Assembly: GCA_036245525.1 (NCBI GenBank)
Contig: BTPG01000004.1
Coordinates: 163,189,025 to 163,253,024 of the forward strand
Reading direction: 5' to 3'
From: Semisulcospira habei
Lineage: Eukaryota > Mollusca > Gastropoda > Semisulcospiridae
Length of the DNA: 64,000 bases
A model generated the notes under the pieces. That model had not been told where the DNA came from. It made no database searches and saw nothing but the letters and a program-made list of their open reading frames with translations. Below, one piece after another: positions 51,845 to 62,491 of this stretch. Within the stretch, counting starts at the first letter, position 1; each line of letters starts with the position of its first letter. Both the position numbers and the translations under genes were made by a program.

Positions 51845-53583
51845 TAATGAATCTGTTGACAAGTTACAACCCATTAGAGTATCACCACTTGCTCCAACAT
51901 ATGGACAGTCAGAAGATAGACATGTTGACATGTTATTAATTGGCCCTGCCGGTGATGACAATAACTTCCACTACACAATTATCAGAAATATGTCACGTCT
52001 AATTCATGGGCATACAACAAAACACAATGGCAAACAGGAAGTGTGTAAAAAGTGTTTACAGAGGTTTTCCTCTATTGAAGTAGCACACAAACATGTCCAG
52101 CACTGCAGGTCAGCTGATGACATTCAAACAGTACTTAGGTATCCAGATCCTGGTAGTAAGGTTTATTTTAAAAACTATGGGAATCAGCAAAAGCTGCCGT
52201 TTGTAGTGTATGCTGATTTTGAATCACTGGTTGTTCCATATGAGGGTCATGTTCCAGAATCATTACCAAAGACAATAAAGTTGAGTGACCAAGTGGTGTG
52301 TTCTTTTGGATACATTATTGTTAGGTCAGACGGTTTGCATTCAGAACCTGTTATCTACAGAGGGGAAAATGCAGCATGTCTGTTTTTAACAGAAATGAGA
52401 CATCTGTATAGTCAGGTAGTACAGTATCTCACAACATGTCAGATGCCTTTAGTGATGACAGAAGAAGACAAACTGAAATTTGATACAGCTGTGACGTGTT
52501 GGATTTGTGAACAACCCCTCCAGGGTGATAAAGTTCGTGACCATGATCACATAACTGGATGCTATACATAACAATTGTAACTTATTATTAAAAACAGATC
52601 CTAAGACATATAAGTTGCCAATCTTTTTTCACAATCTAAAAGGATATGATTCACACATTATCATGCAGGCTGTGGACGAGTCTCACAAAAACATAAATTG
52701 TACTGCACAGACAACTGAAAAGTACTTGACTTTTAGGTTAGATAAATTAGCATTTTATGACTCCATGCAACATTTGTCTTTAGGGTTGGCTAGTCTGGCA
52801 GATGGACTGACTGAGTATCCAATAACAAGTAAATATTTTGAGCCAGACTTGATTAAGAAAGGTGTGTATCCCTATGAGTACATTGATCACTGGGTTGTGT
52901 TTGAAGAAAGGAGACTACCACCAAAAGAGAAATTTTATTCTACACTTAATGGTAAAGGTATTTCTGACTCTGAATACCAACATGCACTTGATGCATGGGA
53001 TAAATTAGGGTGTCAAACGATTGGTGACTACCATGACCAGTACTTGAAAGCTGACGTTTGTTTGCTAGCAGACGTATTTGAAAGTTACCGTGAGAAGGGT
53101 TTGTTACACTACAGTCTTGACCCTGCTTGTTACATAACTAGTCCTGGCATGACATGGGATGCATTTTTGAAATACAGTAAGATATTTATAGACCTGTTGT
53201 CTGACCGTACGATGGGTGAAATGGTGGAACGTGGATTGAGGGGTGGGATAAGTATTGCAGTGAACAATTATGCCAGAGCAAATAATAAATATCTGGACGG
53301 CTTTGACCCCTCAAGCCCTTGGTCATGGTCATTCATTACGTACTTGGACGCTAATAACCTTTATGGATTTGCAATGTGTGAGTTATTGCCCTTGAAAAAC
53401 TTTTGTCTGTATGATTTGTCACAGTATGACATAACACAGTTAACAAACTATATTATGAATCTTGACCGAAACGACGCGAAGGGTTGGATCTTTGAAGTAG
53501 ATCTAGAGTACCCACACCATCTACACGATTACCATAATGATTATCCATTAGCTGTTGAGAAAATGTCTTTGACGGGGAAAAAA

Positions 53584-53975
53584 TTGATTGATTGATTGAT
53601 TGTACATTGCTTAACGTCCCGACAGCAACAAGGCTTTCTCAGGACGTGCCTGCACTGCTTGTGAAAAAAAAAAACTAAACAGAAAATTGAATGTATGTCG
53701 CCAGCCGGTCAAATACGTTAAATAAACCTACAACATGGGGCCTAAATAAAGCTAAGACCATTTAGCAACACACATCCAATATCAAGAGCTACAGGCAGTG
53801 CAGACAGTAGGGAGAGTTTTAAAAAGGCAAATACAGGTGAATGGACAAAGGGTAGACAGAAACACATGCCCCAGAATAGAGAGAAAAACCCACCCTGTGG
53901 GGCTGACCAGGGTGACCCTGGGAACTAAAAAATACCTAACCCCACCCAAGTCCCCCAAGGCAGACCCGGGTGGGG
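53584..53975 (-). mobile_element. SINE copy 2 (in polymerase gene)
   Basis: Target duplication TGACGGGGAAAAAA (53570-53583 and 53976-53989). Same 5' and 3' ends as copy 1. Confidence 0.93.
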
Positions 53976-55016
53976 TGACGGGGAAAAAAGAAGACACTAA
54001 ACTTGTACCAAATCTGAATGATAAATTCAATTACGTGTGTCACTATCGATTGCTGCAGTTTTACATCAGACACGGGTTAGTACTAAAGAAAGTTCATAGA
54101 GGAATTCAATTTGATCAGAGTGCTTTCATGAAAGATTACATAATGAAAAACACAACATTGCGTGCAAGGGACGGCAACACTGCATTTGACAAAGACTTCT
54201 TTAAGCTAATGAACAATGCCTGTTTTGGCAAGACTATGGAAAATCCTCATCACCGCAAAGATGTGAGACTTGTCACAACTGAATCGGGTGCAATTAAACT
54301 TACAGGTAAGCCACAGTACATGGGGTACAAAGAGTTTCATTTATCATTGTATGCAGTGTCACTCAAAAAAAAGATTGTTAAACTGGACAAGCCAGTATTC
54401 ATTGGTATGGCAATACTCGAGTTATCAAAACTGTTGATGCTTGAATTTTATTATGATTACTTTAAACCAAAGTATCCTGAGTGTCGTCTGCTATACACTG
54501 ACACTGACTCTATGATCATTGATGTGTGTACTGAAGACTTTTATGAAGACATGAAAACAGAACTACACATGTACGACACGTCTGATTACCCTAAGGATCA
54601 TCCAGTGTTTAGCACACAAAACAAGAAAGTGCCTGGAAAGTTTAAGGATGAACTGAATGGTGTGCCAATAGTTGAGTACGTTGGACTGAGATCAAAAATG
54701 TATTCTATACTGCATCAGAAAGGTAGTCAGTCGAAAGCCAAAGGAATAAAAAAAATCAGCAATAAAAAATAAAGACATATGTCATGAACATTACAAGCAA
54801 GTGTTAGATGGGGCATTAATGCCTGATTATCCAAACAAGTCACTGAGATCAAATAAACATAATCTTGAAATGATCCAAACAAATAAGAAGTCACTTGCAG
54901 TTGGGGACACAAAGCGTGTGTTTCACACTAAGGAAAAAGCTTATGCACCTGGACATTATGCGCTTAGGTTATCTGAAGAAATAGTTGATGAACTGGTTGA
55001 TGAATTAATTGATGAG

Positions 55017-55980
55017 TTAGTTACTGAAATGAGTAACGGTGTCTGGGGGAATAATCTGTAATTCTTCTCTGACAAATGCCCTTTGGGGTGCAGGGTCGTA
55101 CAGGTAATATATTGTTGCGTCAGGACCGGGGACTATTTTTTTTATATTGTGTACAGACGTTGACCAGATGGGGTCTGTCGCTCTGCGCTTTACGTCGTTC
55201 TCGGCCTCCCCTGGTTGATATAGATATCTCACCTGTTTAGTAAATAAACTTGTGTCGGGTGCTGGGGTTGGTCCTGTTTTTGGCTCTGTAATTGATTTCA
55301 ATTTAATAGCATCAACAGGCTATACATGGCCTTCATTGTTCATTGCTTTTATCACATGTGGTAATCTCTTTACCCACTCAGTGTTCCGGGTGTCATGCAT
55401 GAGTTCCTTAGAATACTGGTAACTGAAAAGTCTCTCTGATAACTGTTTGTTAAAGTTCTCTACAATTGCCTGTGATCTGTGCACACCTGGAATACCGCGT
55501 CTAACCAGTACACCATGCTTCGCAAATAACTGGCTAACAGCACCTTTGAATTCTGATCCATCATCAACTTGAACAAGTCTAGGGAATTTTAAAGGACCTC
55601 GACTATATATTTTTGTTAATGCTGTAGCAACTGTGGTAGCTGTTTTGTCAGATATGGGTTCAGCATCCTTGTATCTTGACGCAATGTCAACAACAGTTAA
55701 TGCGTACTTGTATCGTTTCTTTCTTATTGTCATGGGGTAAAAACAGGAGGTCCATTTGATGTGTGTCATTTGGGGTAGTGTTTTCAAAATGGGGTCTTGT
55801 TATCTTTCTTGGAGCAGGAAGATATATCTGCCAAATTGCTTGTATCTGTAACCATTGTTTGACTTGATTGAGTGTTATATCTCCGCCCACAGTGGCATGT
55901 AATTTCTGAATAGCGGTTGCTCCTTTCCAATACCCTGATGGAGAGTAATATATTTTCGATAGTTTATTTTCTACGTTCAT
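55017..55980 (-). pseudogene. INT: Polinton 2 integrase, frameshifted
   Basis: Starts MNVENKLSKIYY at 55980. The frame changes near 55735 (bases lost in TTGTCATGGGG against TTGTGTCATGTGG) and a stop-producing change lies at 55318-55323. The DDE positions (KMDLLF-like, VDDGSEF, IVENF) are still present. Confidence 0.88.
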
Positions 55981-56020
55981 TTTTTTCTAGCAATATAAAG
56001 ACCAGTAAAAAATACAAATG

Positions 56021-56401
56021 TCATTCCTTACTAGAACAAAAGATTATCTCCCCGTTTCTTTGTTGTGTGCTTGGTTTGTAGTAATCACTAAGTTTTGGTT
56101 TTGGGATAGACATGTCATTACCAGTGACTAAAAAATACTCACGAATTGCGTCGTCTGTATTTGAAAACGTATGTTGTGCGTGACCTTCAAGTCTGAGTTT
56201 TTCATTGATAAAATCAGGTTTTTCTATTCTTTGCTTCTCATAATCTTGTTGAGCTTGTGCCAGTTTTTCAGACGCCTCATTGTGACGCTTCATTTCTTCA
56301 GCTGATTCTTCTCTACCTACTTTTGAAAAGAGATAGTTTGACCCACTGAATGCCAGGGCGTTGAGCATTGCGCCTCCAATTATTACTGCTAAAGTCGCCA
56401 T
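56021..56401 (-). pseudogene. Polinton 2 copy of the 144-aa protein
   Basis: Open from MATLAVIIGG through INEKLRLEGHAQHTF and then shifted near 56035, so the C-terminal membrane segment is lost from the frame. Confidence 0.75.
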
Positions 56402-56614
56402 ATTATTTTTATTTACATAGATATATTTTCGGGAATAATTCCTTGCTTAACGAGAAAGTCTTTTGTCGCAATTGAAGCTGTGACGACTACAATTAGCTTA
56501 GCGCTGTCTTCGAAATCTAATCTACTGAGGTCTGCTGATTTCATTTTGAGTAGATTTTTTCCCAGCATAGAATAAGCAACTGCTAGTCCACTTATCACGG
56601 TAGAGTGATATACA

Positions 56615-56999
56615 TTGATTGATTGTACATTGCTTAACGTCCCGACAGCAACAAGGCTTTCTCAGGACGTGCCTGCACTGCTTCCGAAAAAAATAAAAAA
56701 TAAACAGAACATTGAATGTATGTCGCCAGCCGGTCAAATACGTTAAATAAACCTAACACATGGGGCCTAAATAAAGCTAAGACCATTTAGCAACACACAT
56801 CCAATATCAAGAGCTACAGGCAGTGCAGACAGTAGGGAGAGTTTTAAAAAGGCAAATACAGGTGAATGGACAAAGGGTAGACAGAAACACATGCCCCAGA
56901 ATAGAGAGAAAAACCCACCCTGTGGGGCTGACCAGGGTGACCCTGGGAACTAAAAAATACCTAACCCCACCCAAGTCCCCCAGGGCAGACCCGGGTGGG
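56615..56999 (-). mobile_element. SINE copy 3
   Basis: Exact target duplication GTAGAGTGATATACA (56600-56614 and 57000-57014). 385 bp, same ends as the other copies. Confidence 0.93.
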
Positions 57000-57032
57000 G
57001 TAGAGTGATATACAAGGTTCATTATATTCTTT

Positions 57033-57070
57033 GTAGGGACGTTAAGCAATGTACAATCAATCAATCAATC
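57033..57070 (+). repeat. Truncated SINE tail, opposite orientation
   Basis: GGGACGTTAAGCAATGTACA followed by (ATCA)n: only the last 38 bp of the same SINE family, plus strand. Confidence 0.75.
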
Positions 57071-57108
57071 ATTTTCTAAGGCAATAAAAATTAAAATAAT
57101 GTTTTTAT

Positions 57109-57573
57109 TTACTCCATATAAAATGGGTCAACGGCTTTGGATGTTACTGGTAATGTGGAGACTTCTGGTTTTGTTTTTGGAGTGTCTGATTTTTTGGTCA
57201 CTGTACGAGTTTGTGGTTTGTATTTTTTGTATAATTGGTAACCTACGTAACCAAATCCGACAACAAATCCGGCAATTATATATTTTGTTGTTTGAGGTTT
57301 GGGGTCAGGGTTAGACTTAGTTGTTTGTCTCTCACTTTGATGAGGGAGTGACGGTATTGACACAGGTCCTGATGGTGCTGACGGTCCTGACGGTGGATCA
57401 GTTACATGAGTCTTTTCTGTTTGTGCTTGAAGCTGTAATTTTTTTTGCCTGTTCCATTCAGCCACTCTTTTTCCAGCCTCAACCCTGCCTGGACTTTTAG
57501 CCTTAGTCACAGTTTGAACCTGCATCAAGACCGGACTGGGGTTCGGTTGTGGAGTCGTCTGGGTTTCGTCCAT
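57109..57573 (-). CDS. Polinton 2 copy of the 159-aa transmembrane protein, open
   Basis: 154 residues from MDETQTTPQ to DPFYME. The layout is the same as 15872-16351: disordered head, basic helix EWNRQKKLQLQA, membrane segment YIIAGFVVGFGYVGYQLYKKY and basic tail. Confidence 0.65.
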   Translation of the reverse strand: MDETQTTPQPNPSPVLMQVQTVTKAKSPGRVEAGKRVAEWNRQKKLQLQAQTEKTHVTDPPSGPSAPSGPVSIPSLPHQSERQTTKSNPDPKPQTTKYIIAGFVVGFGYVGYQLYKKYKPQTRTVTKKSDTPKTKPEVSTLPVTSKAVDPFYME

Positions 57574-58029
57574 TTTCTTCTGCAGTAAAATTTATTTTGG
57601 AGAAATCAATATGGCTACCAGTAACAAGCAATGTTACAACAGGTGCAAGGTAATTTCCAAACTTGTAAAACATGACGCATGCTAATTTACCAATTGAACT
57701 TGAAACAATAGGATTGCTTTCAAGGTCGTGTGATAGGCTGTCACTATCTACAGGTAGAAAGTGACTCACTGCTTTTGTGTATAGGCATACAAGAGATTGA
57801 CTCAAATCACAAGTCATTAGTGAAGCGATGTGTTTTCATATTTCGCATGTAGTTTAAATAGTTCGTCAGAGGTTAGAGATGCAATATCTTCTGTCATGTA
57901 TTCTTTTCCTTGATAAGCCTTTGATTTGCCTGACACAACTACAGAAAGAAGGCGCTGTTTTTTCAAGTCTAAGTCTTTGTTTTCTACAGCATTGATATCA
58001 TTTAGAAGAAATAATTCGTCTTGATTCAT
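57503..58029 (-). pseudogene. Polinton 2 copy of the 183-aa protein, one-base deletion
   Basis: Starts MNQDELFLLNDI at 58029; the frame shifts near 57833 (one base missing in ATGTGTTTTCAT), then continues to 57503. Confidence 0.8.
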
Positions 58030-58099
58030 TTTATAATAAAAAATATTAATTTTAATGGCATTGGTTTTAGAAATCTTTATTTTACCGGAAAAAAATAAG

Positions 58100-58329
58100 G
58101 GGAAACCAAGAAAAATGGGCGGAGTGAAGGTGTGGTAGTTTGTGGGTCAAAAATCGTGGAAATTTGGGGTCTATAGAAATTGTCCCAATTTCATATTCTC
58201 TATTTTCAAATAAAAATAAAGAAAATATGGGAAAAAATGCATGGTGTGACGAAGTGTGTGTTTTGTGGGCAAATATAAAATTAGGAGGTGTATATAAATT
58301 GTCCAAAACCACTCATATTATATATCTCT
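58100..58329 (-). repeat. Polinton 2 right terminal inverted repeat
   Basis: Inverted match of 41125-41311; followed by CCTGT, which also precedes the left end. Confidence 0.85.
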
Positions 58330-58740
58330 CCTGTCTGTAGGCTGTAGGATCAGCAGACACACTGAATGCTATCCGCGCAGCTGATCTAAAACAGTGATGC
58401 AGCAGGCCAGACCAAGGCCCCAGCCAAATAGTAAAGAGATTGATGAAAATTAAAAAAACATTTTTTTTAATAAAGAAATTAAGCCAAAATACTAGTCCCC
58501 CCTATCACTAGAGTGCCAGTGGGACAAAAAACTTTAATTAGTAAGTATGCACAAAACCACCTGGAAAACAATACAGTCATTTCCTTTACACCAATAAACA
58601 AATGAAACACATGTATGCATGCAGCCACCAGGACATAAGCAAAACCAAGCTAGACAAAGCACAACAGAATGTTCACTATCATTAGTGTGGACTACTGTCA
58701 AGCATGAAGCGCAGGACCAGTTTCAACAGAATGTATCAGC
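58330..58740. other. Intergenic sequence right of Polinton 2
   Basis: AT-rich. A TGCCAGTGGGACA-centred stretch of about 45 bp (58485-58531) resembles 40823-40872 left of the element in the same orientation. No gene seen. Confidence 0.35.
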
Positions 58741-58990
58741 TACCACTGCCAGGGACAAACGACAAGGCGCCAAGCTCATCTGGCACTACCCTTGAATTAT
58801 CATGATCCATCTCCTGCTGCAGGGTCCTGGGGCTAAAGGGGTTAACCTATGTACCAGCTGTAGAAATGGATCAACCATGATAATTTGAGGGCAATATCAG
58901 ATTAGCTTGGCACCATCAGTGCCAAGGTAATCTGGTATGACCCTTTACCCTTAAATTATATGGCCAATCTATCTCCTGCTTGCTGTAGTG
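58741..58990. mobile_element. Two partial hairpin MITE copies, subfamily A
   Basis: 58768-58845 is an inverted right half ending GGGGCTAAAGGGGTTAA. 58850-58990 holds another core (CAGATTAGCTTGGCACC / GTGCCAAGGTAATCTGG). Confidence 0.55.
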
Positions 58991-59106
58991 TGCTGGGGAA
59001 CCCACCCCACCCCTCTCCTGCTTGCTGTAGTGTGCTGGGGAACCCACCCCACTCCTGCTTGCTGTAGTGTGCTGGGGGACCCCCCCCCCCCCCCCCCCCC
59101 CCCCCA
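58990..59106. repeat. Short tandem repeat and poly-C tract
   Basis: Three copies of TGCTTGCTGTAGTGTGCTGG with CCCACCCC spacers, then about 25 C (59080-59105). Confidence 0.85.
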
Positions 59107-59206
59107 CGCCATGCGTTGGCTTACGTCAGCACCATGTCCTTTTCAATCCGTACCACGGGATGTGTGCACAAGGCTGTGAAGCTGAAGTGTACCCCTAGCT
59201 GGATCT

Positions 59207-59690
59207 GAGCAAGCAGTACCAGTCATGTCTAGAATGCCAGCAAGCAGTACCAGTCATGTCTAAAATCCCAGCAAGCAGTACCAGTCATGTCTAGAATCCC
59301 AGCAAGCAGTACCAGTCATGTCTAGAATCCCAGCAAGCAGTACCAGTCATGTCTAGAATCCCAGCAAGCAGTAACCAGTCATGTCTAGAATCCCAGCAAG
59401 CAGTACCAGTCATGTCTAGAATCCCAGCAAGCAGTACCAGTCATGTCTAGAATCCCAGCAGCAGTACCAGTCATGTCTAGGATCCCAGCAAGCAGTACCA
59501 GTCATGTCTAGAATCCCAGCAAGCAGTAACCAGTCATGTCTAGGATCCCAGCAAGCAGTACCAGTCATGTCTAGAATCCAAGCAAGCAGTACCAGTCATG
59601 TCTAGAATCCCAGCAAGCAGTACCAGTCATGTCTAGGATCCCAGCAAGCAGTACCAGTCATGTCTAGAATCCCAACAAGCAGTACACTGC
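59207..59690 (+). repeat. 31-bp minisatellite, about 15 units
   Basis: Unit AGCAAGCAGTACCAGTCATG + TCTAGAATCCC. Variants include an extra A (AGTAACC), AGCAGCAG and GGATCCC. Confidence 0.95.
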
Positions 59691-60415
59691 TTTACCAGCC
59701 AGTGCTGGCGCCTAGCACTTAGTTCACTTCCAGCTGCCAGAGAGATAAGGCGCCGCGAGGTCACATTCGTGACCTCATTCCACTCTCGCCTGCTCATTCT
59801 ATTTATATCACACTTGGTACTGTGGGGTACACACGGCTCTACAGTGTGACCGGCGCTCTGCCACTATAACAACTACCTACTGGTTTGTATTCATAACACA
59901 TCTCTGCCTAAAGTGACTGTTGTGGAAGCAACATCGTTCAAAAGTTGAAATTCTCACCTACACACAGATACCAAACATGACAACATTATGACTTACACTT
60001 GTGTAGCAGGTTATGATGAAAATAAAGGGAACGCGAATTTGTTGATGTATGATGTCGGTGTTTGTTGTGAAATTGACAAAGTTCCCACAGCCATAACACG
60101 AAGACGTAACTTTTCCCAACGAAACACACTTGCATGCATAAGGGTCAGCATGCCTACAGTAAGTATCACTTACCGGATTTTCGTTCCATGGTGGGGGACG
60201 GAAGCAGGAGGGTGGTTAATGAGGTCACCGACAGGTCGCGTGTTCTGGCATTTCTAGCCCGCAGCCGTTTCGGTACTCCACAGACTGCTATTGCCATCCC
60301 GAAATACGATCAGTCCATAACAGGTCACAATATTCAACAGTGTTTTTAAACATACCTTGAGGTTTAACACATTTTCTGACGCACTAGACATAAGAACCGA
60401 ATACCGAGTTTCTGT
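59691..60415. other. Region between minisatellite and the right-hand gene
   Basis: Unique-looking sequence with a short ORF (59988-60257) that shows no recognisable domain. It would contain the 3' flank of the minus-strand gene. Confidence 0.35.
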
Positions 60416-60920
60416 TCACAGATACACAACTCCGGCGCCGTCTATGCGAGAATTTTTTTCTGTTTGACTACTGGAGGAATGACGAAGTGGAGGACGGGTG
60501 ACACGAGTGTCATGTGCTCGGTCATGAGCAGTCTTGAGTTTTTCCTCCTCTGTCTGCAAGCCATATGTCCTGCTCTTTAGAATGTTAATGGTAGCGTGAC
60601 TCTCTTCACCTCCCTGCTCACCATGAAGCGCCAAACCAAATCCCCACTTGGTCATAAATTCAATGCACTGACATTCCAGGATGTGTTGTTTCGGAATGAT
60701 GCTACTGGCTGGAAAAGTACTTCGAAAAAAACGCATGTAGTTTGCAATCTTGTCATTGATGTCTTGCATCGATTCATTTCTGCTCTTCACCGGCAGTTTG
60801 TGAGAAACATTAGTGTGGACTTGTGAGTACAGGTCGTTCAGAATTCGGAACTTTAAGGATATGTCATGCGCTGCTGCATGAAGTTTAGGATCATCTGTCA
60901 GCTTCATGGTATGCACTATA
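60416..60920 (-). CDS. Uncharacterised gene, C-terminal exon
   Basis: About 165 residues with FFRSTFPASSIIPKQHILECQCIEFMTKWGFGLALHGEQGGEESHA read in separate conserved blocks. The IxPKxHxLE ... GEQGGE.xHA pattern recurs at the end of a family of unnamed invertebrate proteins whose middle is like the ORF at 62.5-64 kb. A splice acceptor-like AATATAG lies at about 60925. Ends with a Ser-rich tail and a stop at 60416. Probably the last exon of the gene to the right. Confidence 0.5.
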
Positions 60921-61088
60921 TTCGAGCAATATGCACATAGCTAATGAGGTGAAGGTCGTTTGACGAAAGCGAGGCTGGGCAGGATTGTCATCATGGCGGT
61001 GCTACTACCAGTAGTAAAGTGTCGACCAAAGGCCAACTTGAGACGATCGTCCTGTGCCTAGGTGTTTTGATGTTGAAGTATTTCTAGG

Positions 61089-61268
61089 TCAATATTTACA
61101 TTTTGTAGTTGACCAACAAAGACGATACACGTTTTTATTACAATGACAATTGTTGTTGCAACTTTACAAGCCTATCAATCACGGCAGTGCGTTCAAGTTG
61201 AGTTATATTTGTTAATGCAAGCCGGCATGTATTGCGTTTGTTGGCCAACTACAAAATGTAAACATTTG
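61089..61268. mobile_element. 180-bp MITE with 32-bp inverted ends
   Basis: TCAATATTTACATTTTGTAG...CCAACAAA at the left pairs with TTTGTTGG...CTACAAAATGTAAACATTTGA at the right, two or three mismatches. No transposase; target duplication unclear. Confidence 0.7.
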
Positions 61269-62315
61269 ACTTGTTCTACAAATACTTTAACATTTATAAA
61301 AACTCGTGATGATTTTTTTTAAATAGATGTAAATGTTGTTATTATTATTATATATAGCAATGTGGCAACGGAAAACTGTTTGATTTGCATGTTCGAAACA
61401 AGGTCATCCAAACTGCTATCAAAATAAAGGCCTTACTTTGCCCTACCATAGCATATATTGTTATAATAACCATTGTTAATAATTTGTGCGAAAATTGGAA
61501 ATACGTGAAAAATAGTGATTTTTTACTTAGTTTTAGGCAACATTATTTGACCCAGTGACAATGTTTCTTTTTTTTTTTTTTTTTTTTTTGAGGTCTTGTG
61601 ACCATACACCAACATGCCCCATTTGGTGTTAAGACATGATAGTGTCCAAAAAAAATCCAATGTTAAACTTTTTATGGGCAGAAAACTAGGGTCAGCTATA
61701 TTTTGTGTGATGTAATGGTTCATGTCAATTTAAACAGTGAATTTATTTACTGCATACATTTTTTCCTGATTGTGCTCAATGCGACTGGTAAACATTACCT
61801 AAAAGCTGCTTAACATGAAAATAAAAAGATTGATGAAAGTTGTGGTTTTGAGTTGCATTACATACATGTGAGGAAATAGACGCACAAACCTGAAAGAAGA
61901 GACACGCCAACTTCAGTTTAGTTTCCATAAAATGTTATTTCCACCATACTATCAATACCACAAAATAATAATAAACAAACAAAATCTTTATTTACAATAA
62001 AACCATTTACAAATAAGAGAAATATATTAACTGACAAATAAATATTTACACATTCAATGATTCATGCATAAATAAATTATACAAAGTTTTCAGACTTGCG
62101 CAGTGAGCATGCATCTCTAGTGAACCCGGGCAACGAACAGATAAATAACACTAATTGTTTGTGTTTGAATGATCACACAGATAGGTGCAAGATCTTTCGT
62201 ATAATTATGGTATTATGTACAGCACCCCCCACCACCTAAAAAAAAAAAAAAGCTTTTAAAAGATTTAGTACACAACCCAATGTCAATAACTTATGCCCCT
62301 TTGCAGCTTCTTCTA

Positions 62316-62432
62316 TCAAGGTATCATAAAGGGAACCTTTGAACCATGTATGATGTAGTCTTTCACTTTCTGATGCTCAAAATAAGGCACAAATCGAAGG
62401 TCCCGACACTCACAACCATCAGCAGTCGCCAT
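62316..62432 (-). CDS. Possible 38-aa small ORF
   Basis: ATG at 62432 in a good context (CACAATGG), TGA at 62316-62318. Encodes MATADGCECRDLRF... ending VPFMIP. A polyadenylation-type AATAAA on the same strand lies at about 61990. No homologue recognised; it may be chance or an alternative exon. Confidence 0.2.
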   Translation of the reverse strand: MATADGCECRDLRFVPYFEHQKVKDYIIHGSKVPFMIP

Positions 62433-62491
62433 TGTGTATCCTATTCAGCCTCGTTTTCGTTTGCGTGACCTTTGACCGCTCAGCTCATTAA

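Larger units (their letters stand above)
50769..55061 (+). pseudogene. POLB: Polinton 2 DNA polymerase B, broken by two SINEs
   Basis: Homologous to 10751-14255 throughout. Breaks seen: a frameshift at about 50960, a stop at 51163, SINE insertion 51430-51844, a deletion in the HNH segment near 52560, SINE insertion 53584-53975 and a frameshift at about 54752. Exonuclease, motif A (LDANNLYG), motif B (LMNNACFGK) and motif C (YTDTDSM) remain readable. At the A-run it has eight A's (54365-54372), the in-frame form. Confidence 0.92.
56413..57075 (-). pseudogene. Polinton 2 copy of the 76-aa protein, interrupted by SINE
   Basis: C-terminal two thirds at 56413-56598, then SINE copy 3, then the N-terminal codons after 57000, which are also hit by a truncated SINE tail (57033-57070). 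Confidence 0.8.
41125..58329 (+). mobile_element. Polinton/Maverick element 2, degraded (17,205 bp)
   Basis: Ends 5'-AGAGATATAT and its complement, flanked by CCTGT on both sides (five of six expected target bases). Inside, every Polinton 1 gene recurs in the same order and orientation at high identity, but most are broken by frameshifts, stops, deletions and SINE insertions. Terminal repeats (about 190-230 bp) are unrelated to those of element 1 beyond AGAGATATA, and 41312-43180 has no counterpart at the right end. Confidence 0.88.

Noticed and set aside
51758..51961. Similar ORFs repeated at 51.8, 53.9, 56.9 and 63.6 kb
   Set aside because: They are the GC-rich head of the SINE translated by chance, not a gene family.
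58960..59179. Proline/glycine-rich ORFs around the poly-C tract
   Set aside because: Produced by homopolymer C and short tandem repeats.
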